Part shown: one piece after another, positions 1 through 8,144 of the stretch
Position numbering within the stretch: position 1 is the first letter of the stretch
How the letters are laid out: every line of letters starts with the position of its first letter
Source: Albidovulum marisflavi
GTDB lineage: Bacteria > Pseudomonadota > Alphaproteobacteria > Rhodobacterales > Rhodobacteraceae
Assembly: GCF_025751435.1 (NCBI RefSeq)
Contig: NZ_JAOWKY010000001.1
Coordinates: forward strand, 1,348,001-1,412,000
Length of the DNA stretch: 64,000 nucleotides
Direction of reading: 5' to 3'
The notes under the pieces: model-generated
Told to the model about the DNA's origin: nothing
Databases searched by the model: none
The model's input: only the letters and a program-made list of their open reading frames with translations
Translations under genes and position numbers: made by a program

Positions 1-599
1 ACGACCTCATCGATGATGCCCGCCGCCTTCGCCCTTTGCGGGTCGGAAAGCTTGCCCTCAAGCAGGAAGGGGGATGCGGCCATGGGGCCGAGCTTGCGGA
101 CAAGCCGCGTCGTGCCGCCCGCGCCGGGGAATATTCCCACCAGGATCTCTGGCAGGCCGATCTTGGCCTTGGGGTTGTCAGCGGCGAAGATGCGGTGGCA
201 GGCCAGCGGGATCTCCAGTCCGATCCCGAGCGCGGTGCCGGGCAGGGCGGCGACAATGGGCTTGCCGCCTTTCTTGGTCCTGGGGTCCATGCCCGCCAGT
301 TCGATTTTCCGCTCAAGCGCATGGAACCGCATGATCCCGTCGAAAAGGCCCTGCGCGGGATCGGTGCCCGCGCTTTCCTTCATCTTCGCGATGACGTTCA
401 GGTCCATGCCCCCCGCGAAGTCCTTCTTGCCCGAAGTCAGGATCACGCCGGCGACGGCGGGGTCGGCAAGCGCACTGTCCACGTGGGCCTCAAGTTCGGC
501 CGCTCCTTCCAGGTTGAGGACGTTCATGGACTTGCCCGGAACGTCCCAAGTAATGGTCGCGATGCCGTCCGCGTCCACGGAACAGGTGAAATCAGCCAT
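1..599 (-). CDS. fadJ: 3-hydroxyacyl-CoA dehydrogenase / enoyl-CoA hydratase (FadJ/FadB type), N-terminal part
   Basis: Multifunctional alpha subunit of fatty acid beta-oxidation; only the first 199 or so residues are in the window, the rest lies beyond base 1. The visible part is the enoyl-CoA hydratase (crotonase) domain. It shows the oxyanion-hole stretch GKKDFAGGMDLN, the second crotonase motif ALPGTALGIGLEIPLACH and IGLPEILVGIFPGAGGTTRL, the pattern usual for FadB/FadJ. The ATG at 599 follows GAGGAG. It is the last gene seen of a minus-strand operon with acyl-CoA dehydrogenase, thiolase and a cupin, so hydration and dehydrogenation steps sit next to thiolysis. The dehydrogenase half is inferred from family and context, not seen. 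Confidence 0.88.
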   Translation of the reverse strand, partial: MADFTCSVDADGIATITWDVPGKSMNVLNLEGAAELEAHVDSALADPAVAGVILTSGKKDFAGGMDLNVIAKMKESAGTDPAQGLFDGIMRFHALERKIELAGMDPRTKKGGKPIVAALPGTALGIGLEIPLACHRIFAADNPKAKIGLPEILVGIFPGAGGTTRLVRKLGPMAASPFLLEGKLSDPQRAKAAGIIDEV

Positions 600-638
600 C
601 CTCAACTCCTCTTTCGGGGGCGGCGCGCGCGCCGGTCG

Positions 639-1112
639 TTACCGCGGCCCGTTCCAGGGTGTGCCGTCCCGATAGGTGAAGACGGCCTTGCCGTCTGCCA
701 TCTCCACCTTCATGTCGACGTCCGAATAGGTCGCGACCTCGAACGGCGCCTTGGTCCCGACGACCAGGAATTGCGCGATGCGGTCGGTGCGGTTGACGAA
801 GTGGTGTCCGTTGCCGTCGCCTGCCGGGAAAGCCGCGCAGTCACCTGGCAGCATGACGTGTTCGCCCGCGTCGTCGATCAGAGTGCATTCACCTGAGGTC
901 ACCATCACGAACTCGTCTTCGTGCTGGTGCCAGTGACGCAGGCTTGACAGCCCGCCCGGCTCAAGCGTGACAAGGTTCGCGCCGAACTGCGTCAGGCCAC
1001 CGGCGGCGCCAAGCCGCATGGACGACCGCCCGGCCATCATCGCGGCATAGGGTTCGGGATAGATCGAGCCGGTCTTGACCGGAACCTTGGTGAGATCAAT
1101 CTTTGGCATCAT
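639..1112 (-). CDS. Cupin-domain protein in the beta-oxidation operon
   Basis: A 157-residue single-domain cupin. The metal-binding pattern HWHQHEDEFVMVTSGE followed by LPGDCAAFPAGDGNGHHF is a standard cupin motif 1 and 2, so a metal-holding beta-barrel is expected. The ATG at 1112 overlaps the thiolase stop as ATGA, showing translational coupling; a second ATG directly follows. Small cupins of this type are annotated as sugar or acyl-ester binding or isomerase-like proteins, but the substrate cannot be read from the sequence. Being locked between thiolase and FadJ suggests a role in acyl-CoA breakdown or its regulation. Confident on fold, not on function. Confidence 0.85.
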   Translation of the reverse strand: MMPKIDLTKVPVKTGSIYPEPYAAMMAGRSSMRLGAAGGLTQFGANLVTLEPGGLSSLRHWHQHEDEFVMVTSGECTLIDDAGEHVMLPGDCAAFPAGDGNGHHFVNRTDRIAQFLVVGTKAPFEVATYSDVDMKVEMADGKAVFTYRDGTPWNGPR

Positions 1113-2320
1113 ACCCTCTCGATGATGGTTGCGGCACCCATGCCGCTGGCAATGCAAAGCGTGGCAAGGCCGGTTCCCTTGCCGGTGCGTTCCAGTTCGT
1201 CCAGAAGCGTTCCGATGATGATCGCGCCCGTCGCGCCCAACGGATGACCCATCGCGATGGCGCCGCCGTTGACGTTGACCCTGGCGGGGTCGGCGTCGAA
1301 CGCCTGCAGGAAGCGCAGAACGACCGAGGCGAAGGCCTCGTTCACCTCGAAAAGGTCGATGTCGGCGACGGACATGCCGGCCTCACGCAGGATCTTTTCG
1401 GTCACGGGCACCGGTCCAGTCAGCATGATCGTAGGGTCGGTGCCGATCTTTGCCGTCGCACGGATCCGGGCGCGGGGTTTAAGCCCGTGCGCTTTGCCGA
1501 ACGCTTCGTTTCCGATCAGGACGGCGGCGGCCCCGTCGACGATGCCGGAAGAGTTACCGGCATGGTGGATATGGTTTATCCGTTCCAGATGCGGGTACTT
1601 CATGATCGCCAGCTTGTCGAAGCCCGGCATGACCTCTCCCATCGTCTTGAAGGCGGGGTCAAGCCGGGCAAGCGCGTCCATGTCCGTGCCGGGCCGCATA
1701 TGCTCGTCGCGATCAAGGATCGTCAGGCCGTTCTGATCGCGCACGGAAACAATCGAGCGGGCAAAGCGCCCTTCGCCCCAGGCAAGTGCTGCGCGGCGCT
1801 GGCTTTCGACCGCCAGGGCGTCGGCATCTGCACGCGAAAAACCGTATTCGGTGGCGATGATGTCGGCCGAAATTCCTTGCGGCACGAAATAGGTCTTCAT
1901 GGCAAGGCTGGGGTCCACCGCAATCGCCGCGCCGTCAGATCCCATGGGCACGCGGCCCATCATCTCGACCCCGCCCGCGATATAGGCCGTGCCGGCACCG
2001 CCCCTGACCTGGTTGGCGGCAAGGTTCACCGCCTCCATCCCCGAGGCGCAGAAACGGTTGATCGAAAGCCCAGGGATGCTTTCGTCAAGGCCGGAAAGCA
2101 GAACCGCGGATCGGGCCAGGCAGCCGCCCTGTTCGCCCACCTGGGTGACATTGCCCCAGATCACGTCCTCGACCGCGTGACCCTCAAGGCCGTTGCGGTC
2201 CGCGACCGCGTTCAGGATCCCGGCGGAAAGTGCGACCGAGGTGACTTCGTGCAGCGCGCCGTCCGGGCGGCCCTTGCCACGGGGCGTGCGGACGGCGTCG
2301 TATATGAACGCATCTGTCAT
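1109..2320 (-). CDS. fadA: Acetyl-CoA C-acyltransferase (3-ketoacyl-CoA thiolase, FadA/FadI type)
   Basis: Cleaves 3-ketoacyl-CoA with CoA to acetyl-CoA and a shortened acyl-CoA, the last step of beta-oxidation. The 403-residue length is normal for the thiolase family. The nucleophile region reads INRFCASGMEAV near residue 90, the His motif is NGGAIAMGHPLGATGA, and the second catalytic Cys lies in LCIASGMGAA near the C-terminus. All three catalytic elements are present. It lies 13 bases after the glutathione transferase gene and overlaps the cupin start by four bases, so it is mid-operon. Substrate chain length is unknown; an acetyl-CoA acetyltransferase role is possible but less likely given the FadJ neighbour. 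Confidence 0.93.
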   Translation of the reverse strand: MTDAFIYDAVRTPRGKGRPDGALHEVTSVALSAGILNAVADRNGLEGHAVEDVIWGNVTQVGEQGGCLARSAVLLSGLDESIPGLSINRFCASGMEAVNLAANQVRGGAGTAYIAGGVEMMGRVPMGSDGAAIAVDPSLAMKTYFVPQGISADIIATEYGFSRADADALAVESQRRAALAWGEGRFARSIVSVRDQNGLTILDRDEHMRPGTDMDALARLDPAFKTMGEVMPGFDKLAIMKYPHLERINHIHHAGNSSGIVDGAAAVLIGNEAFGKAHGLKPRARIRATAKIGTDPTIMLTGPVPVTEKILREAGMSVADIDLFEVNEAFASVVLRFLQAFDADPARVNVNGGAIAMGHPLGATGAIIIGTLLDELERTGKGTGLATLCIASGMGAATIIERV

Positions 2321-2333
2321 GGTCTTCTCCGCG

Positions 2334-2972
2334 TCATTTCGGGTCCCGGTCCGAAGGGTTTCCGGGCATCAGGTCATAGGGGTGCTTCCAACCGGGCAGG
2401 GCGGCGATGTTGCCCAGCCACCGGTCGATCCCGGGCCAGTCGTCGCGGGAAAAGCCGAACGGTTCGGGATAATAGAGGTATCCGCAGCACGACAGGTCGG
2501 CGATGGTCGGGGCATCCCCCACCAGCCAGTCGCGGCCCGTCAAATGCGTCTCAAGCGTCGCATAGGCCGCCTTCAGGCGTGCCTGCATGAAGGCGATGAC
2601 TTCTTTCGGGCGCTTTTCGGCGGGCAGGAAGTTCATCAGGAACCGTGTCGAACCGGCTTGGGAAGACATCTTGTGGTTGTCCCACAGGATCCATCGCAGC
2701 ACTTCTTCTGCCTCGTCCCGCGCGCCCGCCAGCTTTCCCGTTCGGTTCGCGACATGGTACATGATCGACCCCGATTGCGTCAGGATGCGGCCATCCTCAT
2801 CGAAGACCGGCACCTCGCCCATCACGTTGAGCTTTCGGAAGGCTTCGGTGCGCGTTTCACCGTTGAAGAAGTCGACGAAGACCGGTTCCCAGTCATATCC
2901 CGCTAAAGTCAGGGTCAGCGCCGCCTTGTAGGCGTTGCCGCTTTCGCCGAAGCAGTGGAGCTTCGCTGTCAT
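2334..2972 (-). CDS. Glutathione S-transferase family protein
   Basis: About 212 residues, the usual size of a cytosolic GST. It begins MTAKLHCFGESGNAYKAAL, a thioredoxin-like N-domain with Ser in the glutathione-activating position, and carries the cis-Pro segment GEVPVFDEDGRI and the ESIR-like equivalent LTQSGSIMYHVA. The all-helical C-domain contains the motif WLVGDAPTIADL, a typical N-capping box. Start chosen at the ATG at 2972, because the longer upstream reading is short and lacks GST character. It sits between acyl-CoA dehydrogenase and thiolase in one direction. A detoxifying or CoA-thioester-related role is possible; the substrate is not known. Confidence 0.88.
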   Translation of the reverse strand: MTAKLHCFGESGNAYKAALTLTLAGYDWEPVFVDFFNGETRTEAFRKLNVMGEVPVFDEDGRILTQSGSIMYHVANRTGKLAGARDEAEEVLRWILWDNHKMSSQAGSTRFLMNFLPAEKRPKEVIAFMQARLKAAYATLETHLTGRDWLVGDAPTIADLSCCGYLYYPEPFGFSRDDWPGIDRWLGNIAALPGWKHPYDLMPGNPSDRDPK

Positions 2973-3180
2973 GATCCGCACCTCCGGTCCCAGGCGCAAG
3001 CTGGTGGGTGCCGCGCTCCTGCATGCGGGTATGTTTCAATGAAGAAGCTGCAATTGTTAACCGATTCCATGCAGATCCGCCTTGAGTGGATGGGCCGTGG
3101 TGCAAGCGGTTTCATGGACCCAAGCCGCCGCCGGTCGTGCAAACCTTGCCGATCGCGCGCCACGATCCCGGCCGCCGGCA

Positions 3181-4959
3181 TCAGAATGACTCTGCGGGCA
3201 GCGCCATGACCGGATCGGCGCCGCTCGTTATGCGCGCAAGATGAAACGCGGTCGCGGGCAGTTCCCGTGCCATGTAGTAACGCCCCGTCATGATCTTGGC
3301 TTGATAGAATGCCGTATCCCCGTCGCCACTCTTCAATGCCGCATGGGCGGCCCTTGCCGCGCGCGCCCACATCAGCCCCATGCAGACATGGCCGAAAAGA
3401 TGAAGGAAATCGTGGGACCCCGCCAAGGCGGCATTCGGGTTCTTCATCCCCTCGGACATGAAGAACACTGCCGCCGCCTGCAGGTCCTTGGACGCTCGTT
3501 TCAGGGGGTCGAGGAAGGCGGACTTCAACGCAGCATCGGCTTCGTTTTCCCTGATGAAGGCTTTCACCATCTCGAAAAAGCCCATCAGCGGTTTGCCACC
3601 GTCCGCAGCCAGCTTGCGGCCGACAAGATCCAACGCCTGCACCCCGTTCGCGCCTTCGTAGATCATCGTGATCCGCGCGTCGCGGACGAACTGGGACATG
3701 CCCTGTTCCTCGATATAGCCGTGACCGCCGAACACCTGCTGCGCGTTGACCGTGGCCTCGAACCCCTTGTCGGTCAGAAACCCCTTGATGACCGGCGTCA
3801 GAAGGGAAATCAGCCCTTCGGCCTGGGTGTCATCGGCGCGTTGGGCCCGGTCGACCAGCGACGCGCCCCAGAAGGTCAGCATCCGGGCGCCTTCGACGAA
3901 CGCCTTTTGCGACATGAGGCTGCGGCGGATGTCGGGATGGACGATGAGCGGGTCGGCCGGGCCGTCGGGGTTTTCCGGTCCCGTCACGGCGCGGCCCTGA
4001 AGCCGCTCTGTCGCGTAGGCGGCGGCGCCTTGATAGGCGGCCTCGGCCACGGCGTAGCCCTGAAGGCCGACGGAAAGCCGTGCCTCGTTCATCATGGTGA
4101 ACATCGCGCGCATGCCCTTGTGCAAATCGCCAAGAAGCCAGCCCTTCGCTCCGTCGTAGTTCATGACGCAGGTGGCGTTGCCGTGAATGCCCATCTTGTG
4201 CTCGATCTTGCCGACCGACACGGCGTTGCGCGCGCCCAGGCTGCCGTCCTGGTTGACAAGAACCTTCGGCACGATGAACAGCGAGAGGCCCCTGGTGCCC
4301 TCACCTCCACCCGGCGCCCTGGCCAGAACCAGGTGGATCACGTTTTCTGCAAGGTCGTGGTCCCCGGCCGATATGAATATCTTCTGGCCGGTGATCGCGT
4401 AGCTGCCTTCGTCCTGCGGTTCTGCCTTGGTGCGCACCTGGCCCAGATCGGTGCCGCACTGCGGCTCGGTCAGGTTCATCGTGCCGGTCCAGTCGCAGGT
4501 CACGAGCCTTGGCAGGTAGGTCGCCTTTTGCGCATCCGTCCCATGCGCCCGGATGGCCGAAACCGCGCCGTGGGTCAGGCCCTGATAGATGTTCAGCGCC
4601 ATGTTGGCCGACACGAACATCTCGCCGGTCGCGCAGCTCATGATGTAGGGCAGGCCCTGTCCACCATACGCGGCGTCGCCATCGATCGCTGGCCAGCCGC
4701 CGGCCCTGAGCGCGTCAAATGCCGGCTTGAAACCCTCGGGGGTGATGACCATGCCGTTTTCAAGCCGGCAGCCCTGCGTGTCGCCCGCCGTGTTCAGCGG
4801 GGCAAGAACGTCGCTGGCGATCTTGCCCGCCTCTTCCAGGATGGCGCCGGTAAAGTCGCGGTCCAGATCGGCGTAGCCCGGCGTTTCGCTGTGGCTGATG
4901 TCCAGAACCTCATGCAGTACGAACTGCATGTCCCGCGTCGGCGCCGAGTAGCTGGGCAT
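3181..4959 (-). CDS. Acyl-CoA dehydrogenase with C-terminal extension
   Basis: FAD enzyme that makes the alpha,beta double bond in acyl-CoA, first step of beta-oxidation. About 592 residues, longer than the 380 of classic family members and typical of the three-part subgroup with an extra C-terminal domain. Seen are [19 protein letters not shown] (FAD/substrate loop), [20 protein letters not shown] and the catalytic Glu context [19 protein letters not shown]. Start at 4959 preferred over 4965 because GGGGAGG lies six bases upstream. First structural gene of the beta-oxidation operon and directly downstream of a MerR regulator. A roughly 200-base gap separates it from the GST gene. Confidence 0.92.
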   Translation of the reverse strand: MPSYSAPTRDMQFVLHEVLDISHSETPGYADLDRDFTGAILEEAGKIASDVLAPLNTAGDTQGCRLENGMVITPEGFKPAFDALRAGGWPAIDGDAAYGGQGLPYIMSCATGEMFVSANMALNIYQGLTHGAVSAIRAHGTDAQKATYLPRLVTCDWTGTMNLTEPQCGTDLGQVRTKAEPQDEGSYAITGQKIFISAGDHDLAENVIHLVLARAPGGGEGTRGLSLFIVPKVLVNQDGSLGARNAVSVGKIEHKMGIHGNATCVMNYDGAKGWLLGDLHKGMRAMFTMMNEARLSVGLQGYAVAEAAYQGAAAYATERLQGRAVTGPENPDGPADPLIVHPDIRRSLMSQKAFVEGARMLTFWGASLVDRAQRADDTQAEGLISLLTPVIKGFLTDKGFEATVNAQQVFGGHGYIEEQGMSQFVRDARITMIYEGANGVQALDLVGRKLAADGGKPLMGFFEMVKAFIRENEADAALKSAFLDPLKRASKDLQAAAVFFMSEGMKNPNAALAGSHDFLHLFGHVCMGLMWARAARAAHAALKSGDGDTAFYQAKIMTGRYYMARELPATAFHLARITSGADPVMALPAESF

Positions 4960-4976
4960 GGTCATCCTCCCCTTGG

Positions 4977-5372
4977 TCAGGCAGCGTCCCGCGTTGACCT
5001 TTCCCTAAGCAGCTGCGCCGCGATTTCGATCTGGTCTTGCAGCTCGGTGATCGCGGTTTCAAGGTCCTCACGCTGGCGCTGCATGTTGCACAAGTGCTGC
5101 TGCGCCACTTCGATGGTCCTGGTCAGCTGCGTGCGCTGCCCGTCGCCCAGGTCGTAAAGGCTCAGAAGCTGGCGAAGCTCCTCAAGGGTGAAGCCAAAGC
5201 GCTTGCCCCGCAGGATCAGTTTCAGGCGGGCCCTGTCGCGCCGCGTGAACAGCCGCTTCTGGCCCTCGCGGATCGGAAACAGAAGCTCTTTCGCCTCGTA
5301 AAAGCGCAGCGTGCGCGGCGTCACGTCGAATGCGTCGCACATTTCGCGGATTGTCATAACGTCCTTGGTCAT
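4977..5372 (-). CDS. MerR-family transcriptional regulator
   Basis: A 131-residue MerR protein. The N-terminal winged helix reads [20 protein letters not shown] (residues 6-25), followed by [20 protein letters not shown], then a long coiled coil ([13 protein letters not shown] to the end) for dimerisation. There is no C-terminal Cys cluster, so metal sensing is unlikely. It lies 17 bases ahead of the acyl-CoA dehydrogenase and is most likely the local regulator of the fatty-acid operon, in the manner of LiuR-type MerR proteins; that assignment is inference. ATG at 5372 is preceded by GAGGA. The next gene upstream is a paralogous MerR. Confidence 0.9.
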   Translation of the reverse strand: MTKDVMTIREMCDAFDVTPRTLRFYEAKELLFPIREGQKRLFTRRDRARLKLILRGKRFGFTLEELRQLLSLYDLGDGQRTQLTRTIEVAQQHLCNMQRQREDLETAITELQDQIEIAAQLLRERSTRDAA

Positions 5373-5447
5373 CTTTATCCTCGATATCCCTTCAACCGGG
5401 TCATGACCGCCAAGGTGGAGAGGCTTGCCCCCATCATACAAGCAAGG

Positions 5448-5462
5448 TTTACCTTAACGTCA
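5448..5462. promoter_or_regulatory. Candidate MerR/LiuR-like operator
   Basis: TTTACCTTAACGTCA lies about 75 bases upstream of the MerR start at 5372 and is followed by a second TGACGTCA palindrome at 5472-5479. It resembles the TTTACnTnnACGT half-site pattern known for LiuR-type regulators of branched-chain and fatty acid breakdown genes. Position and pattern fit autoregulation of the downstream operon. Confidence 0.5.
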
Positions 5463-5561
5463 CCTGTGACGTGACGTCATGGCGATGCTGACGAAACGTC
5501 AGGAAAGCCTTCATGCGGTTGACGCAATTTCGTTACACGGAAATTCGCGCCGCTCGGCGCG

Positions 5562-5927
5562 TCAAAGCAGGTCCGAGACCTGATCGCGCAACGCCTTCAG
5601 ATCGGCGATGGTGGCGGCCAGATCTTCATGCTGCTGGCGCAGGACGCCCAGCTGGCGGTCGGCCATCTGAACCCAGATCAGGTTCTGTTCGCGCGTGCCC
5701 TGTTTCTGGTAGATTTCCAGCCACTGGCGGATTTCCTCAAGGCTGAAGCCGAAGCGGCGGCCGCGCAGGATCAGCGTCATGCGCGCGATTTCGCGCGGGC
5801 CGTAGAAGCGCGCGCGTCCTTCCTTTTCCGGTGCCAGAAGTTCGATGTATTCGTAGTAGCGCAACGTGCGCGGCGTCACATCGAAACGCGCGCACATCTC
5901 CTTGAATGACAGACGCGGATCAGACAT
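5562..5927 (-). CDS. Second MerR-family transcriptional regulator
   Basis: A 121-residue MerR protein, clearly paralogous to its neighbour at 4977-5372. The helix-turn-helix reads [20 protein letters not shown] and is followed by RARFYGPREIARMTLILRGR, then FSLEEIRQWLEIYQKQ and a coiled-coil tail that ends at LLDL-like hydrophobics without cysteines. ATG at 5927 chosen because GGAGG stands six bases upstream; a GTG two codons earlier would sit too close. The tandem arrangement suggests either duplicated control of the beta-oxidation operon or sensing of two different acyl-CoA ligands. Ligand unknown. Confidence 0.9.
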   Translation of the reverse strand: MSDPRLSFKEMCARFDVTPRTLRYYEYIELLAPEKEGRARFYGPREIARMTLILRGRRFGFSLEEIRQWLEIYQKQGTREQNLIWVQMADRQLGVLRQQHEDLAATIADLKALRDQVSDLL

Positions 5928-5974
5928 CGGCACCCTCCGCGCCGACCCTAACGGCTTGAAGTTGCGCGCACAAC

Positions 5975-7108
5975 TCAGTTCAGGAAGCCTGGTGCCAAGA
6001 AATGCAGCGTGTAGGCGACGATCAGCGCGGGCACCGTGGAATAGGCCGTTGCCATGATGGCGGCGCGGGGGGCAAGCGCGATGGCCGGGAACAATGCGTC
6101 CCCGTCGTTCGAGATCGCATTGGCGGCCAGGGCCGAAAACGGGATTGCCCCGTGTGTGTAAAGCGTCGCGACCAGAACCTGCGGCCCGCAGCCGGGAATG
6201 AAGCCGATGGCGGCGCCGACCAGCGGCAGAACCGGGGCGATTGCGCTGAACATCGTCTTCAGATCAAGGCCCGCGTAAGCGGCTGCGTAGTCATAGGAAA
6301 GATAGGCCAGGATCACCCAGACCGATATGAAAGAGGTCTCCTCGGCCATGCGCGTCACGGGATGGTCGGACGGGTTGGTCATCGCCGTGACCGATGAGGT
6401 CGCCCAGATCGCCAGTCCGATGAACACCCCGACAAGGGCGATCGCCTGCACCGGGATGGAAAGGATGTCGACGATCTCGATCCCGGCAATCTGTGCAGCG
6501 CCGACGATCAGGCCGGGCGCCGCCGGTATAAGATAGCCGATGTCGCGCGCGCGCAGCCTGCCGATTGGGGCCACGACCTCGCAGGTTCCTCCGCGCGGCC
6601 GGTAGTCGACCGATACGAAGCGGTCGATCAGCCAGCCGGTCAGGATGCCGACGGCGAACTGCATGGGCAGAAGCACCAACGCCGCATCAGGCCGTGTCGC
6701 GAGCAGAAGAAAGGCGGCGTCGCCCATCGTCGCGGTCAGCGCGGCGACGACCGCGCCGAAGCTGACCTTGCCCGAAGCATAGGCCGCAACCACCACCACC
6801 GCGCCGCCGCAGCCCGGTGTCGCGCCCAGAAGCGCCGCGATCGGAACCTGCATGGCCCGCGCGCCACCCATGGCAAGGCCAAGGTCGAAACGGAACAACC
6901 GCTCAAGCCCGTAGAACAGAAGCAGCGTCGCCGCGACGAAGACCGAAACCTGTACGAAGGCGTCGGACATCAGCGACCGGGTCAGTTCGCCAAGTTCGCC
7001 CGGCGCCAGCGCAAGGGCGACGAGGCCGAGGACGAGGACGGCGCGCCTGGGCCTCAGGCGGAACGGAAGGGCGGTGGGGGAGGCGACGGAGCCTGTTACG
7101 TTGTGCAT
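5975..7108 (-). CDS. Putative manganese/heavy-metal exporter-type permease (ArsP_2 / MntX-like)
   Basis: A 377-residue polytopic inner-membrane protein with about ten hydrophobic segments. Two repeated loops, GATPGCGGAVVVVA near residue 93 and GFIPGCGPQVLVA near residue 305, mark an internal duplication and are hallmarks of the family annotated as putative 10TM metal exporter or manganese transporter. The start at 7108 is chosen because a Fur/Mur-like palindrome lies only seven bases upstream, so the longer reading through it is unlikely. The gene diverges from a thioesterase operon. Manganese as substrate is inference from the box and the family; direction of transport is unproven. Confidence 0.75.
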   Translation of the reverse strand: MHNVTGSVASPTALPFRLRPRRAVLVLGLVALALAPGELGELTRSLMSDAFVQVSVFVAATLLLFYGLERLFRFDLGLAMGGARAMQVPIAALLGATPGCGGAVVVVAAYASGKVSFGAVVAALTATMGDAAFLLLATRPDAALVLLPMQFAVGILTGWLIDRFVSVDYRPRGGTCEVVAPIGRLRARDIGYLIPAAPGLIVGAAQIAGIEIVDILSIPVQAIALVGVFIGLAIWATSSVTAMTNPSDHPVTRMAEETSFISVWVILAYLSYDYAAAYAGLDLKTMFSAIAPVLPLVGAAIGFIPGCGPQVLVATLYTHGAIPFSALAANAISNDGDALFPAIALAPRAAIMATAYSTVPALIVAYTLHFLAPGFLN

Positions 7109-7114
7109 CTTATC

Positions 7115-7131
7115 TTGCGAATAATTCTCAA
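7115..7131. promoter_or_regulatory. Fur/Mur-like palindromic box
   Basis: TTGCGAATAATTCTCAA is a 17-base palindrome with one mismatched pair, and a further half-site TTGCGAAA follows directly at 7132. The GAAT-ATTC core matches operators of Fur-family regulators (Fur/Mur) in alphaproteobacteria. It is seven bases from the permease ATG, where bound repressor would block transcription or initiation. Confidence 0.65.
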
Positions 7132-7212
7132 TTGCGAAAGATAACACTTGCGGCGCATAACGCAAGGGCCTTTTATCCAAGCGCCTGGGGCAAGGCGGAA
7201 GGGGCCGCAGCG

Positions 7213-7641
7213 GTGGACGATCAGAAGCAGAAGATGACGCGGCAGTTCATCGAGGCGATCCCGCATTCGCGTGCCTTGGGCATGCAGCTCGAAGACATCG
7301 GCGCGGGCCGGGCGGTGATCGCGATGGATTACGATCCGCGGTTCGTCGGCGATCCCGAGACCGGGGTCATTCACGGCGGTGCAGTTTCGGCGCTGATGGA
7401 CACCTGTGGCGGCGCGGCGGTGATGAGCTATCCCGGCGTGACCTCGACTGCCACACTGGACCTGCGGATCGACTACATGCGGCCTGCGACGCCGGGACAA
7501 AGGATCACCGCCCGGGCCGAATGCTACAACGTCACGCGCTCGGTGGCCTTCGTCCGCGCGACCGCCCACGACGACGATCCCGACCGCCCGGTCGCGACCG
7601 CGACGGGCGCCTTTACCGTCGAACGCGAGAAATCCGCATGA
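7213..7641 (+). CDS. PaaI-type hotdog-fold thioesterase
   Basis: A 142-residue hotdog-fold acyl-CoA thioesterase. The catalytic/structural stretch VIHGGAVSALMDTCGGAAV (residues about 54-72) is the PaaI-family signature with HGG and the helix carrying the acidic residue. GTG at 7213 is taken as start because GGAAGGGG precedes it by eight bases; the ATG at 7234 is an alternative with poor spacing. The stop overlaps the next gene as ATGA. It forms a three-gene unit with a second hotdog protein and a MATE pump, divergent from the metal permease. Acyl substrate is unknown. Confidence 0.87.
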   Translation: MDDQKQKMTRQFIEAIPHSRALGMQLEDIGAGRAVIAMDYDPRFVGDPETGVIHGGAVSALMDTCGGAAVMSYPGVTSTATLDLRIDYMRPATPGQRITARAECYNVTRSVAFVRATAHDDDPDRPVATATGAFTVEREKSA

Positions 7642-8144
7642 GCCGGCAGCGCCCCGAACCCGTGCAGGTTGTGAAGCAGCGCCGCGACGCGGCACTGAAA
7701 TCGCTGGTGCACGGCGTTCCCTACATCCAGTTCCTGGGGATCGAGTTCGATCGGCGGGGCGACGAACTGACGGCGGTTCTGCCCTTCGACGAGAAGCTGA
7801 TCGGAAATCCGCTGCTGCCGGCTCTGCACGGCGGCGTGACCGCGGCGTTCCTGGAAGTGACCGCCATCATCGAGCTTTCCTGGTCGATGCTGTGGGAAGA
7901 GATGGAAAGCGGGCGGCTTGATGCGTCCGCGCCGGACACGGCACTGCCGAGGCTTCCCAAGACCATCGATTTCACGGTGGATTACCTGCGCTCGGGCTTG
8001 CCGCGCGACGCCTATGCACGTGCGCGCATCAACCGGTCGGGCCGACGCTATGCCAGTGTGCATGTCGAGGCCTGGCAGGACAACCGTGCGCGGCTGTTTG
8101 CCCAGGCGACGGGCCATTTCCTCATGCCTGGCCGCGATGGATAA
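7638..8144 (+). CDS. Second hotdog-fold thioesterase-like protein
   Basis: A 168-residue protein of the same superfamily as its upstream neighbour. It shows PALHGGVTAAFLEVTAIIEL, the HGG motif with a Glu-bearing central helix, and KTIDFTVDYLRSGLPRDAYA, the strand pair that follows in PaaI/4HBT folds. Start ATG overlaps the previous stop (ATGA) and its own stop lies inside the MATE gene start, so all three are translationally coupled. Two adjacent paralogues suggest a heterodimer or two chain-length ranges; both are inference. No reaction has been assigned. Confidence 0.85.
   Translation: MSRQRPEPVQVVKQRRDAALKSLVHGVPYIQFLGIEFDRRGDELTAVLPFDEKLIGNPLLPALHGGVTAAFLEVTAIIELSWSMLWEEMESGRLDASAPDTALPRLPKTIDFTVDYLRSGLPRDAYARARINRSGRRYASVHVEAWQDNRARLFAQATGHFLMPGRDG

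Noticed and set aside
1-1160. Several long plus-strand frames over the FadJ and cupin genes
   Set aside because: They are shadows of the minus-strand coding sequence with typical high-GC third-position effects.
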